From a virus, in IMG/VR virus record IMGVR_UViG_3300031521_000024, positions 1-64,000 of that record: 64,000 nt of DNA. One strand, 5' to 3'. The notes beneath the pieces are model-generated. The model did not search any database. It was not told the origin of the DNA and worked only from the letters and a program-made list of their open reading frames with translations. Below are positions 31,210 through 39,570 of the stretch, one piece after another. The position numbers were made by a program, and so were the translations under genes. Each line of letters begins with the position of its first letter. The stretch's first letter is position 1.

Positions 31210-31697
31210 ATGTTGAATTTATTTGCGGTTTTTTTCATTAAATATTCTTTATATCTTTCAGGATAGGTTTCTATTATATGTTGTAATATTATAGGATTTG
31301 ATGTATCAATTTTACTAAATATATCTTCACCCTTTAAATTTTCAATTTTCATATCAATTCCAGATTTCATTAATAAATCAATAATATTATCAATATTTTT
31401 TTTTAATATTTTATATGTATAATTACCATTATGAGTAATAAAAAATAAGCAAGTTTCATTAAATCTATTTGTTAAATTAACATCAGCATTATTTTCAATT
31501 AATAATTTAATTATACTGTAATTTAATTTTAATACTGCTTTAATTAACGGTGTCCTACTTTTACTAGCATCAAAACAATTTACATCAGCACCATCTAATA
31601 TCAATTCTCTTACTTTCTGTGTTGATGCTTTATTTTCTGAATATTCCAATAATTCAGAATTTAATTCTTTCTGAGTATATGTAACTATATGTTTCAT
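31206..31697 (-). CDS. Tagged ankyrin-repeat protein, 163 aa
   Basis: Start MKHIVTYTQKE (diverged tag), end NKFNI. Three ankyrin-type repeats: D-G-A-D-V-N...T-P-L-I-K-A-V, I-E-N-N-A-D-V-N-L-T-N-R and L-M-K-S-G-I-D-M-K. The C-terminal cap Y-P-E-R-Y-K-E-Y-L-M-K-K is shared by all ankyrin proteins in the window. Ankyrin repeats bind proteins; the partner is unknown. Confidence 0.85.
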   Translation of the reverse strand: MKHIVTYTQKELNSELLEYSENKASTQKVRELILDGADVNCFDASKSRTPLIKAVLKLNYSIIKLLIENNADVNLTNRFNETCLFFITHNGNYTYKILKKNIDNIIDLLMKSGIDMKIENLKGEDIFSKIDTSNPIILQHIIETYPERYKEYLMKKTANKFNI

Positions 31698-32212
31698 AAG
31701 TTAAATTTATTAGCTATTTTTTTAGTAGTATATAATTCACTTTTATCAGGATATTTATTCATGATTTTTTTTGATTCATCATTTGTTAAATATTCATGAA
31801 ATTCATAATGATATATATCACGAATATTCCAATTTGCTCCTTCTTCAATTAATAATTCCATCACATCAAAATGTTTTCTTGATGCTGCCCATATCAATGC
31901 ACTTCTACCATCATGATCAACTAAATCTATATTTGCTCCTGCATCTATTAATTCTTTTGCTATTTGTTTATATATATGAATATAATTAGAACTTTTATTA
32001 TTTATATGACACTCTGAAATCGAACACACGATTAAAGGTGTTCTATCAAGCCAATGAACATTTATATCATCAATAACACAATCATTATCAATAGCGTATC
32101 TCACCTTTTCTAATAATTTTATAGCATCAGAATCTGAATATACTTCGCTATCTAATATATAATTCAAATCTAAAGATGCATCATATTTTTCATATTTTTT
32201 TAAGTATTTCAT
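31694..32212 (-). CDS. Tagged ankyrin-repeat protein, 172 aa
   Basis: Tags MKYLKKYE and NKFNL. Repeats R-T-P-L-I-V-C-S-I, I-D-A-G-A-N-I-D-L-V-D-H-D-G-R-S-A-L-I-W-A-A and I-E-E-G-A-N-W-N-I-R-D, with the cap K-Y-P-D-K-S-E-L-Y-T-T-K-K. ATGA-coupled to the other ankyrin gene downstream. Confidence 0.87.
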   Translation of the reverse strand: MKYLKKYEKYDASLDLNYILDSEVYSDSDAIKLLEKVRYAIDNDCVIDDINVHWLDRTPLIVCSISECHINNKSSNYIHIYKQIAKELIDAGANIDLVDHDGRSALIWAASRKHFDVMELLIEEGANWNIRDIYHYEFHEYLTNDESKKIMNKYPDKSELYTTKKIANKFNL

Positions 32213-32592
32213 ATATTAAATTTATTTGCAGTGATTTCAGTTTCAATATCATTTTTATTATTAATATGAGTCCAATCTGTTAACTCATTTAAATAGTTTT
32301 TCATAATATTTGCATCTGATGTGTTAATATGGGATTTTAATGTATCATAACGTATATAACCATAATAATGCATAGATTTACTCATTGTATACTCATTAGA
32401 TTTAATAAATACTATAATATTGAATATGTATTTTTCATCTACTCTATAATATAATTCAAAATCAAATTTATAATTAGTTAGAGTTTTAATTTCATCATAT
32501 AAATCAGTAAAATCGTTATTTGATACATATATTTTTTTTAAATATGGATCTATTGATATCTCTCTACTTTCAAACTTTTTTAAGTATTTCAT
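32209..32592 (-). CDS. Tagged protein, orphan middle, 127 aa
   Basis: Tags MKYLKKFE and NKFNI. Beta-rich middle with Y-Y-R-V-D-E-K-Y-I-F-N-I-I-V-F-I and L-N-E-L-T-D-W-T near the end. It shares a general layout with the next two upstream genes (a visual impression). Unrecognised. Confidence 0.8.
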   Translation of the reverse strand: MKYLKKFESREISIDPYLKKIYVSNNDFTDLYDEIKTLTNYKFDFELYYRVDEKYIFNIIVFIKSNEYTMSKSMHYYGYIRYDTLKSHINTSDANIMKNYLNELTDWTHINNKNDIETEITANKFNI

Positions 32593-32948
32593 AAATTAAA
32601 TTTATTTGTATCTGATAGATATGGTAATTCTTCTTTACTTGTTGGTGTCCAAACTTTATCTGATTTTACAATACTTCTAATATTATCAAGTGACATATTT
32701 GGATTTATTAGTTCTTGTGACTTTTTATTTATTTTGAACTCAATTGAGATAAGAAAATTATATTCACTTACCGTATATGCATAAGCATCTATTTTAATGA
32801 ATTTATTATGATAAGATATATCATAATCTATTCTATTTTTATCTAATATATCAAGATGGTTATAGATATTTTCAAGTTTAAAATATACTTTGAAAAATAC
32901 AGTACAACCAACATTACTCATTTCATTAAATTGTATAAATGTTTTCAT
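32589..32948 (-). CDS. Tagged protein with MKTF variant, 119 aa
   Basis: Starts MKTFIQFNE, much like the T4 capsid-targeting peptide MKTYQEFIAE, and ends NKFNL. Middle beta-rich (FKLENIYNHLDILDKNRIDY) with Y-N-F-L-I-S-I-E-F. Its relation to 32945 suggests an old duplication. Role unknown. Confidence 0.82.
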   Translation of the reverse strand: MKTFIQFNEMSNVGCTVFFKVYFKLENIYNHLDILDKNRIDYDISYHNKFIKIDAYAYTVSEYNFLISIEFKINKKSQELINPNMSLDNIRSIVKSDKVWTPTSKEELPYLSDTNKFNL

Positions 32949-33331
32949 ATATTAAATTTTTTAGAGCTTATTATTAAATTTACATCTTCTAAATTTATAA
33001 TATTAGCATTTTTATTATTTTTTATTAATTCTATATTTTCTTCTTTTTTTAAATCTACATTAGTTATACTTGATATATTAAACATACCAATTAACTCAGA
33101 ACTAATAATTTTATATTCATATTCATTACATGGAAATAAATATAAGTAAAAAAACTCATCTCCTTTAGTGGTATTATTAAATAGAACATATTCAATGTTA
33201 TATCTATTTGCTTGTTCAATGTCGTAATATATATCTGATATATTATGTCTACCTGATTCATAATATCTTCTGAAATATATAGAAAAATATTTGTTTTTTA
33301 TAGATTCATAGAATTGATTGAATGTTTTCAT
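32945..33331 (-). CDS. Tagged protein with MKTF variant, 128 aa
   Basis: Starts MKTFNQFYE and ends KKFNI. This is the N-terminus nearest to T4 internal-protein signals (M-K-T-aromatic-polar-polar-F-x-E). Middle contains F-F-Y-L-Y-L-F-P-C-N-E-Y-E-Y and a C-terminal acidic helix. ATGA-coupled on both sides. Confidence 0.83.
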   Translation of the reverse strand: MKTFNQFYESIKNKYFSIYFRRYYESGRHNISDIYYDIEQANRYNIEYVLFNNTTKGDEFFYLYLFPCNEYEYKIISSELIGMFNISSITNVDLKKEENIELIKNNKNANIINLEDVNLIISSKKFNI

Positions 33332-33756
33332 ATATTGAATTTATTTGTCATATTATTTAACTCCCATTGATAACAAGTAGTTTTTTTCAATTCTTCAAAT
33401 TTATCTTGAGCAGTTTTTAATGATGATGATAAAAAAACTCTTTCAAATGTGTCACTGTTAATATTTAAATATTTTATTCCTATATTTATTCTTTCTGAGT
33501 TTTTCAAGTCTATTTCATCTATTTCGCATACATATGAAATTATATCAATTTTTAATCTTATTCCATCATCAAATTCTGTTGGCTCCAGAATTCTACACAA
33601 AGCTAAATAGTTATTCATTTTACCATATTTCCAATGATAAATATTAGATTTGTATATCATATAAAAGCCTGGAATATAATTATTTATCATATCATTGAAC
33701 TTATTCTTTGACTTCATTTTATCTTTATAATTCTCATAAATTTTTAAATGTTTCAT
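33328..33756 (-). CDS. Tagged protein, orphan middle, 142 aa
   Basis: Tags MKHLKIYE and NKFNI. Contains Y-I-P-G-F-Y-M-I-Y-K, a G-F-Y barrel-like start about 30 residues in, and C-R-I-L-E-P-T-E-F-D-D-G-I-R-L. Possibly a distant SH3-like relative. Unrecognised. Confidence 0.8.
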   Translation of the reverse strand: MKHLKIYENYKDKMKSKNKFNDMINNYIPGFYMIYKSNIYHWKYGKMNNYLALCRILEPTEFDDGIRLKIDIISYVCEIDEIDLKNSERINIGIKYLNINSDTFERVFLSSSLKTAQDKFEELKKTTCYQWELNNMTNKFNI

Positions 33757-34097
33757 AAATTATATTTGTTTGTAGCTTCTTTTTTTAATAAATATTCAGA
33801 ATATTCATTTGGGTATTTTTTCTTGATTATTTCAAGTTGCTTGTCACTCAACAAATATGTAAAATCATATCCTTTGTTGTTTATAATATTCCAATCTGCT
33901 CCTGCTTTAATAAGAATCTCAACAATTGACATAAAATCATGATTAGCAGCATAAAATATTGGTGTACGACCTTCCATATCCTGAATATTTATGTCTACAT
34001 TAAACCTAATTAATTTTTTAACTAATTTTTCATCGTCATTTATGATAGCCTTGAATAAATCTATTCCTTTAGATTCAAACGTTTTTATATATTTCAT
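33753..34097 (-). CDS. Tagged ankyrin-repeat protein, 114 aa
   Basis: Tags MKYIKTFE and NKYNL (tyrosine variant). Two repeats: L-I-R-F-N-V-D-I-N-I-Q-D-M-E-G-R-T-P-I-F-Y-A-A and I-K-A-G-A-D-W-N-I-I-N-N-K-G, then the cap K-K-Y-P-N-E-Y-S-E-Y-L-L-K-K. Smallest complete ankyrin protein of the set. Confidence 0.87.
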   Translation of the reverse strand: MKYIKTFESKGIDLFKAIINDDEKLVKKLIRFNVDINIQDMEGRTPIFYAANHDFMSIVEILIKAGADWNIINNKGYDFTYLLSDKQLEIIKKKYPNEYSEYLLKKEATNKYNL

Positions 34098-34498
34098 ATG
34101 TTAAATTTATTTGATTCTCTTTTTAAATAAAAATCTTCTTTTGTTATCTGACTCATTACATCATATATATTTCCTTTTATTTCAAAGTTGTATGTACGAG
34201 ATTCAAATGTTATTAAATTTAATCCATAAATAGTTTCTAAATATTCTTCAATAATATTAAACATCTCATTATATATACTAATGAATAAATCATCTCCTTC
34301 TATCTCAGTACTAATTGATAATTTTTTTGATCTTTCAGATTTTGAACTGTAGTAATAAAAATCATATTCTAAATTTGAACTTGAATGATTTGATTTCATA
34401 TTATAATCTAATGATGTTATAAAACTATTTAGAAAAATAATGAATATCTTATTATCTGATGAAGTTTCAATACTTTCATATGTTTTTATATATCTCAT
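34094..34498 (-). CDS. Tagged protein, orphan middle, 134 aa
   Basis: Start MRYIKTYE, end NKFNI. Serine-rich N-terminal region and a beta-rich centre (YDFYYYSSKSERSKKLSIS); helix near the end. First tagged gene after the PPK2-HAD fusion; the two are separated by 4 nt and so lie in one operon. Confidence 0.82.
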   Translation of the reverse strand: MRYIKTYESIETSSDNKIFIIFLNSFITSLDYNMKSNHSSSNLEYDFYYYSSKSERSKKLSISTEIEGDDLFISIYNEMFNIIEEYLETIYGLNLITFESRTYNFEIKGNIYDVMSQITKEDFYLKRESNKFNI

Positions 34499-34502
34499 AA
34501 TA

Positions 34503-36146
34503 TTACTTGGTATTTAATTTTTCAATAGCTTCATCAACAATACTATCTGTTATACCTAATTCATGAGTAGTTTTAACAATATGTTTTTTACTGAACACAT
34601 CATATAAGTCATGCTTATTATCGTCAATAATTATAAAATTGCTAACAAATTTGTTGTTCTTCAACCAATCTTTTATATCAGAACCACGTTTTTTTGATTT
34701 GTCATTTGGAACAACATCATAAATTTTATATTTAAACCCTGCATCTTTCATCATTTTTTCAATCTCACTTAAAGGTTTATCATCTCTATATGAAGATGAT
34801 AATACAACTTTTGCATCTGTTTTTTCTATTATTTTGTTTAAATTGCTCATTGCAGTTTTACTCCATTTTTCTGGATCATTAAAAAATTTATGATAATCAG
34901 TATCAGATGTTTTATCATAAGGAATAAGAGGTCCATCAATATCTTCAAATACAACTTTTATTCCGCCTTCTTTAGTATTATCTTTATCTTTTTCAATAGT
35001 TTTTATTATACTGTTAAATGATTCTAATCTTGAATAATTCTCATCGTCAGCATCTATTATTATCCAAGGTGATTCTTTTGTATTTGTTTTTTTGAAAATG
35101 TCATTTATGTATTTAGTGAACTCATCCCACTTATCTAACGTTTGCTCATCATTCTTACTAAATTTCCAATATTTCAATGGATTGGATTTTCTTAATTCAA
35201 ATCTCATTTTTTGAACATCCTGAGATATAGAGAACCATATTTTTATAAGTATAATATCATCATCAATTAATTTATCCTCAAAGTTATTAACTTCTTTCAT
35301 GAATTTATTGTATTTATCATCTGTTGAATATTTCATCACTGGTTCAACGTAACCTCTTGTATACCAAGATCTATCAAAGAAAACAATTTCACCATTTTTT
35401 GGTAAAACTTTTTCATATCTTTCAAACCAATTATCACTTTCTTCTTCTGACGGAATACCAAATGTTTGTACTCTATAATGTTTTGGATCAAGAAACCTAG
35501 TAATATTTCTAATTGCAGATCCTTTTCCTGCAGCATCTCTACCTTCAAATATTATTAATACCTTTTTGTTATTGTATGTAATCCATTCCTGTAATTTTAA
35601 TAACTCTATTTGATATTTATATTTAGTTTTTTGATATTCATCAAGAGGAACTTTATTTATTTTTATATCTATCTTATTATAAGGCTCATATGATTTGTCA
35701 GTCTCTATTTTGTCATAAAAAAATTCATATGTACTGTCTATATATCGATCTACGTTATCAGCATATGCTTTAAAAACACTATCTACATTCTTTATATTAA
35801 TATCAAATGAATTGTTAATTGAATATATTTTTAATATATCATTCGCAAATTTATTTAATCTCATGTGCCTAATTATATCGTTATCAACATTATTTAAAAA
35901 ATCTTTGAATAAATCCTTAAATTTAATAATTGTTGTTTTATTATAATTGTTCAATAGACTTTTCTTATATGATTCTAAATCTTCTTTGATTTGATTTTTA
36001 TAGAAATCTAAAGTATATTTTTTGTCTATTGATTGTTTTAAATTTATAATCAAACTTTTAAAAGAATGTATGAGGTTTTCTAACTCATCTTTACTTCGAT
36101 GAAAGAAAGCCTCATTTAATTTATTATAATCATCATATCTTAACAT
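34503..36146 (-). CDS. PPK2-type kinase fused to a HAD domain, 547 aa
   Basis: Three parts. Residues 1-165: helical, unrecognised, starting MLRYDDYNKLNEAFF (tag-like acidic/aromatic start). Residues 170-385: polyphosphate kinase 2 core with Walker A E-G-R-D-A-A-G-K-G (201-209), the F-D-R-S-W-Y motif (257-262) and R-V-Q-T-F-G. Residues 396-547: HAD domain with D402-I-D404-G, L-S-S-S-Y-R (449-454), R-G-S-D-I-K-D-W-L (487-495) and I-I-D-D (506-509), the order seen in HAD domains of RNA-repair (SAK) proteins. PPK2 makes NTPs from polyphosphate or the reverse. The fusion and its place at the head of array 2 are unusual. Confidence 0.87.
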   Translation of the reverse strand: MLRYDDYNKLNEAFFHRSKDELENLIHSFKSLIINLKQSIDKKYTLDFYKNQIKEDLESYKKSLLNNYNKTTIIKFKDLFKDFLNNVDNDIIRHMRLNKFANDILKIYSINNSFDINIKNVDSVFKAYADNVDRYIDSTYEFFYDKIETDKSYEPYNKIDIKINKVPLDEYQKTKYKYQIELLKLQEWITYNNKKVLIIFEGRDAAGKGSAIRNITRFLDPKHYRVQTFGIPSEEESDNWFERYEKVLPKNGEIVFFDRSWYTRGYVEPVMKYSTDDKYNKFMKEVNNFEDKLIDDDIILIKIWFSISQDVQKMRFELRKSNPLKYWKFSKNDEQTLDKWDEFTKYINDIFKKTNTKESPWIIIDADDENYSRLESFNSIIKTIEKDKDNTKEGGIKVVFEDIDGPLIPYDKTSDTDYHKFFNDPEKWSKTAMSNLNKIIEKTDAKVVLSSSYRDDKPLSEIEKMMKDAGFKYKIYDVVPNDKSKKRGSDIKDWLKNNKFVSNFIIIDDNKHDLYDVFSKKHIVKTTHELGITDSIVDEAIEKLNTK

Positions 36147-36213
36147 ATATAATTGTAGTGTTTTGTTGTTTATATTATATATAAAAAAATAAGATTGTTA
36201 TTTTATTTATATA

Positions 36214-36246
36214 AAAAGTCCAAGTAAATTACTTGGACTTTTTTGT
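36214..36246. terminator. Bidirectional intrinsic terminator
   Basis: AAGTCCAAGT and its reverse complement around AAATT, with A-run and T-run. It ends the minus-strand nuclease gene from the right and separates it from the PPK2-HAD operon. Confidence 0.85.
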
Positions 36247-36248
36247 TT

Positions 36249-36863
36249 TTATATTTTTATATTTTTTATTCTATAAAAATAAAAATCATGAGGTAGAACA
36301 GAGTTAGGAAAATAATATGTTAATGTATCATTTGTGGGAGTAATTATTTGTTTGTAAAATCCATTAGGTACATGAGCACCAGATTTAAGTATAATAATTT
36401 TACCAGAAAAATCTAAAACTACTTTTACTGTCAATTTTTTATAAGTTTTAAATAATATAGTTCTTTCATAATTCTCTAAATGTTCCCAAGTTACTCTATT
36501 TAATGAATCACGTTGTAACGAACAATTAAGGTATGAAAAAGTTTCATATAAATGATTTTTTGTATCAGAAAATGTTGCAGCAGGAGCTAAATGTCCTTTA
36601 TCCCATACGTTATGAACATAATCAGCATTCGTTGATGTGATTATACCTGGTACTTCATAAAAATTCATTCCTGCTCTTGATACATTTTTTGATTCATTAG
36701 TTATATAGTAAATGACCCAATTAGGCTGTTTATACACTTCATTATATGATACTGTATAGATATCATTTTTAACTATAACATTTGTCCTTTGAGAAAAAGA
36801 TAATATTGATAAAAACAAAAAGACTAATAATATTGATAAGTTTTTCATGATAATTTTTTTCAA
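36249..36863 (-). CDS. Secreted DNA/RNA non-specific endonuclease
   Basis: 204 residues. A signal peptide with hydrophobic core (NLSILLVFLFLSILSFS) ends near residue 25. The beta-beta-alpha metal motif D-K-G-H-L-A-P-A (88-95) corresponds to D-R-G-H-M-A-P of the NucA family, with H91 as general base. N-C-S-L-Q...N-R-V-T-W-E-H-L-E (113-130) supplies the metal asparagine. A shorter start at residue 6 is possible. Likely degrades host or competitor nucleic acid outside or in the periplasm (inference). Confidence 0.88.
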   Translation of the reverse strand: MKKIIMKNLSILLVFLFLSILSFSQRTNVIVKNDIYTVSYNEVYKQPNWVIYYITNESKNVSRAGMNFYEVPGIITSTNADYVHNVWDKGHLAPAATFSDTKNHLYETFSYLNCSLQRDSLNRVTWEHLENYERTILFKTYKKLTVKVVLDFSGKIIILKSGAHVPNGFYKQIITPTNDTLTYYFPNSVLPHDFYFYRIKNIKI

Positions 36864-36907
36864 ATATATATTAATATATATGGTGTTAAAAAATATAAAT
36901 ATAAATT

Positions 36908-37207
36908 ATGAAATATATAAAAACATTTGAATTCGTTGTTAAAGATATTGAAATACCTATTGGATATTACGTTATACCTGTTCTTAAAGGTATAAATTAT
37001 GATATTCAATATAAAACAAAAATAAGTAATAATATTTTTCAAATAATAAACAAAAGCAAAACTCAATATAAAATTGATTTTAAAGATTATTATCATGAAG
37101 ATGGTTTTTGGATTGATAAAAAAGATGTATTTAAATATTCATCTGTTAAAAAAATATTAGAAGACAAATTGGAATTAATTAAGCAAACAAATAAATTCAA
37201 TGTATGA
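36908..37207 (+). CDS. Tagged protein, GDYV-type, 99 aa; first of array 3
   Basis: Tags MKYIKTFE and NKFNV (the only valine ending). I-P-I-G-Y-Y-V-I-P replaces GDYV; Q-Y-K-I-D-F-K-D-Y and H-E-D-G-F-W-I-D-K-K-D-V-F complete the fold. Array 3 is on the + strand, opposite to array 2. A minus-strand frame over it is a shadow. Confidence 0.85.
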   Translation: MKYIKTFEFVVKDIEIPIGYYVIPVLKGINYDIQYKTKISNNIFQIINKSKTQYKIDFKDYYHEDGFWIDKKDVFKYSSVKKILEDKLELIKQTNKFNV

Positions 37208-37581
37208 TAACTAAATTTAAACTATATGAAACAATAAAAAAATCGCCAAAAACTAAAAAAATATTAGTTAAAGATTATAAAATAGGAGATTACGTTATTT
37301 GTGAAAGTGAATCATTTCCTATGTTAAGTGATTTTACATCATCTAATGTTGGACAGATAATAGATATTCTAAATATAAGAGAACGTTTTGATAATTATGT
37401 TATTCAATATGATTATATTCCAGATAATTTAAAACATTCATTTCAAATACAATGTCACGATAATGATCCAAATAAAAAATATGAAAATTCAGTAACTGTA
37501 ACCAGGACAGAAATAAAATTTCTATCTGATAAAAAATCAGATTTGGAATATTTATCAAATTCAAAAAAATTCAATATATGA
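37204..37581 (+). CDS. Tagged protein, GDYV SH3-like, 125 aa
   Basis: Start MITKFKLYETIKK, a tag variant shared with the next gene; end KKFNI. K-I-G-D-Y-V-I-C-E-S, S-N-V-G-Q-I-I-D-I and I-Q-Y-D-Y-I-P-D-N-L mark the domain. ATGA-coupled both sides. Confidence 0.85.
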   Translation: MITKFKLYETIKKSPKTKKILVKDYKIGDYVICESESFPMLSDFTSSNVGQIIDILNIRERFDNYVIQYDYIPDNLKHSFQIQCHDNDPNKKYENSVTVTRTEIKFLSDKKSDLEYLSNSKKFNI

Positions 37582-37925
37582 TAACAAAATTTAAAATATT
37601 TGAAATAAAAAATTATACTCCTGAATATTTAAATGATTTAAAAATAGGAGATAAAATTATATATGTAGGTCACCAGTCTAACTATTTAAAAGAAGGTGAT
37701 ATATTTATTATAAATTCTATTGTGAAGTATTCAGAAAATAATGGACATAGATATTATTTAGATGTTGATACAATAGGAAAAGGTGATTTAATTTCAATTA
37801 AAACTGAAAATGGATATGTTATTAATGATAAAGATGACGGATCTGATAAACTTTTTTTTCCAAACAAATTTACTACTCCTGAGATTTATAATATAACTAA
37901 TGATTCTAAAAAATTCAATTTATAA
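37578..37925 (+). CDS. Tagged protein, SH3-like, 115 aa
   Basis: Start MITKFKIFEIKN, end KKFNL. K-I-G-D-K-I-I-Y-V-G-H-Q and K-E-G-D-I-F-I-I-N give two barrel-like strand turns. As last gene of array 3 it keeps KFNL before a plain TAA, 1 nt from the convergent protease gene, leaving no room for a terminator. Confidence 0.83.
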   Translation: MITKFKIFEIKNYTPEYLNDLKIGDKIIYVGHQSNYLKEGDIFIINSIVKYSENNGHRYYLDVDTIGKGDLISIKTENGYVINDKDDGSDKLFFPNKFTTPEIYNITNDSKKFNL

Positions 37926-37926
37926 C

Positions 37927-38466
37927 TCATTTATATAAAATTTTCTTCATATTATTAGAGTTAACTGATTCTCCATCAAATGCTTCTATTTCCCAAGGTC
38001 TTTGATTATAATCAATGTCTGATATATCAATAGATTCATTCAACCAATAATAAACTCCTGTTCTACTAATAAATAAAGTTTTATCATAATATTGTTTTAA
38101 ATGAATCAATTCATGAGATAATATGCGAATATTTTCACTTCTATTATAATCACCAATAAATATGTAATATATTCCATTAGAATCAACTATATATGCTTTT
38201 AGTTCAATGTCCTCATTATTAATTACTGTTGATTTCAATTCGATATTTTTTATTATAACTGTAACGGTATCAATTTTTAGAGATAGTAATCCTGATTCTA
38301 CTATTGTATCTAAATATGGTTTGTTTGTTAAGTTATATATGTGATGATAATTAGTAATTTCAATTTTACTAAATGACTTATCTTTAATAGTTGCAATTTT
38401 ATAAACTATAAATATTAAAGACAAAACAGCCAAAATTATTAATATTATTTTAATTGTTTTATTCAT
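37927..38466 (-). CDS. Membrane-anchored HExxH metallopeptidase-like protein
   Basis: 179 residues: one N-terminal membrane helix (about 5-24), then an extracytoplasmic domain with S-H-E-L-I-H (117-122), the zinc-binding HExxH, and W-E-I-E-A-F-D (158-164), whose glutamates can give the third zinc ligand. This spacing is seen in small gluzincin-type peptidases. The substrate is unknown; cell-wall or envelope proteins are likely. Overlaps the upstream gene by ATGA. Confidence 0.75.
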   Translation of the reverse strand: MNKTIKIILIILAVLSLIFIVYKIATIKDKSFSKIEITNYHHIYNLTNKPYLDTIVESGLLSLKIDTVTVIIKNIELKSTVINNEDIELKAYIVDSNGIYYIFIGDYNRSENIRILSHELIHLKQYYDKTLFISRTGVYYWLNESIDISDIDYNQRPWEIEAFDGESVNSNNMKKILYK

Positions 38467-38990
38467 TTGTGTGTTATTTTTTTTAATGATTCAATTGTTA
38501 AATTTATATTACTATTAATCCAACCACATAGCTGATTAGATATTTTATTTTCAGTTTCTCTATCCTTTTTTGCCATATTCAACCAAAATGATAATGGCTT
38601 TACTATTAAATCATATTTTTTCCCTCCTAACCATAACGAATTTATTGTTGCTGAGTATTTATTTGTAGATCTATTTATACCATTTGGATTAACTTCAATA
38701 TTTTTTATAACATTGAATATTGTATCTGTAGGATCTGATTTTTTTAATTGAGTTATCATTGCATTATCATCAATAATTTCGTCATTAATTATTCTATTTA
38801 GTGAATTTATTGAATCAATTGACTTAGTAACAACTTGTTCTGTTAATTTTCCTATTGGCAACAATAAATTTTTAAGATTATCTATTATTTTATTTGCTTT
38901 TATTCCTGCATTATATCTTGCATTTTCTGGTGTAAATCCATCAGTTAGTACATTTTCATTAAATCTATCAAAACTTTTTATATTTTTCAT
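38463..38990 (-). CDS. Protein with capsid-signal-like N-terminus, 175 aa
   Basis: Starts MKNIKSFDRFNEN, resembling both the tag and phage prohead-targeting peptides (M-K-x-I-x-x-F...F-x-E), but ends LKKITHK without KFNL. Mainly helical (NAGIKANKIIDNLKNLLLPI), with a C-G-W near the end. Paired with the metallopeptidase by overlap; possibly a head-packaged partner (inference). Confidence 0.65.
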   Translation of the reverse strand: MKNIKSFDRFNENVLTDGFTPENARYNAGIKANKIIDNLKNLLLPIGKLTEQVVTKSIDSINSLNRIINDEIIDDNAMITQLKKSDPTDTIFNVIKNIEVNPNGINRSTNKYSATINSLWLGGKKYDLIVKPLSFWLNMAKKDRETENKISNQLCGWINSNINLTIESLKKITHK

Positions 38991-39024
38991 GATACCATAT
39001 ATATTAAAAAAAAGAAATAAAAAT

Positions 39025-39441
39025 ATGATTAAAGTTTATATAGCTTCACCATATACAAAAGGTGATGTTGCAGTTAATGTAAAAACACAAATGGATACTG
39101 CAGATGAATTGATGAATAAAGGATTTGTACCATTTACTCCATTATATTCACATTTTCAGCATATGGCTCATCCAAGACCATATGAAGATTGGTTAAAATT
39201 GGACTTTGAATGGATTCCAGTGTGTGATTGCATTTTAAGATTACCAGGAGATTCAAGTGGAGCAGACAATGAAGTAGAATTTGCTATTACTAATAATATA
39301 CTAGTGTTCTATTCATTGAATGATTTATGTAAATATTATAATGGGTTTGAAGATTTAGATGAATCTGAAAAAATTATAAAACATAAAACAAAAAGTGATA
39401 GAAATATAGGTCGTCCTTGGAATAGAAATATTCAAATTTGA
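39025..39441 (+). CDS. Nucleoside 2-deoxyribosyltransferase-like protein
   Basis: Start at ATG 39025 (MIKVYIASPY). 138 residues, with K-V-Y-I-A-S-P-Y-T-K-G-D (3-14), F-T-P-L-Y-S-H-F (37-44), I-P-V-C-D-C-I-L-R-L-P-G (64-75) and G-A-D-N-E-V-E-F-A (79-87), in which E83 fits the catalytic glutamate of the family. These enzymes exchange or hydrolyse bases on deoxynucleosides and deoxynucleotides, feeding DNA synthesis or removing odd bases. Some members act on NAD-like substrates, so the exact reaction is open. Confidence 0.8.
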   Translation: MIKVYIASPYTKGDVAVNVKTQMDTADELMNKGFVPFTPLYSHFQHMAHPRPYEDWLKLDFEWIPVCDCILRLPGDSSGADNEVEFAITNNILVFYSLNDLCKYYNGFEDLDESEKIIKHKTKSDRNIGRPWNRNIQI

Positions 39442-39468
39442 AAATATTTTAAAATTTATCTATAAATG

Positions 39469-39500
39469 TTTGGTAGTTTCAAAAACTTTTTATACTTTTG
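39469..39500 (+). promoter_or_regulatory. RNA-locus promoter 1
   Basis: TTTG (39469-39472), 20 nt, TACTTTTG (39493-39500), then TACTACAA. First and most diverged of six promoters in the RNA region; core spacing is identical to the others. Confidence 0.85.
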
Positions 39501-39522
39501 TACTACAAACAAAACAAAAACA

Positions 39523-39540
39523 TCAAGTAAGAGTACTTGA
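39523..39540 (+). repeat. Hairpin repeat 1 (TCAAGTA-AGAG-TACTTGA)
   Basis: Seven-pair stem with a 4-nt loop, 23 nt after promoter 1. The same hairpin occurs five times in this region. No T-run follows, so it is more likely a processing or protein site than an intrinsic terminator. Confidence 0.75.
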
Positions 39541-39570
39541 AAATAAAGTTCAAAACTTTAACATTAAATA

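Noticed and set aside
19900-34000. Plus-strand open frames inside arrays 1 and 2 (for example 19900-20139, 31771-31989, 32856-33149)
   Set aside because: Antisense shadows of coupled tagged genes; no tags, no promoters, biased composition.
36860-37096. Minus-strand open frame over the first array 3 gene
   Set aside because: It is hydrophobic only because it is antisense to an AT-rich gene with a clear tag at both ends on the + strand.
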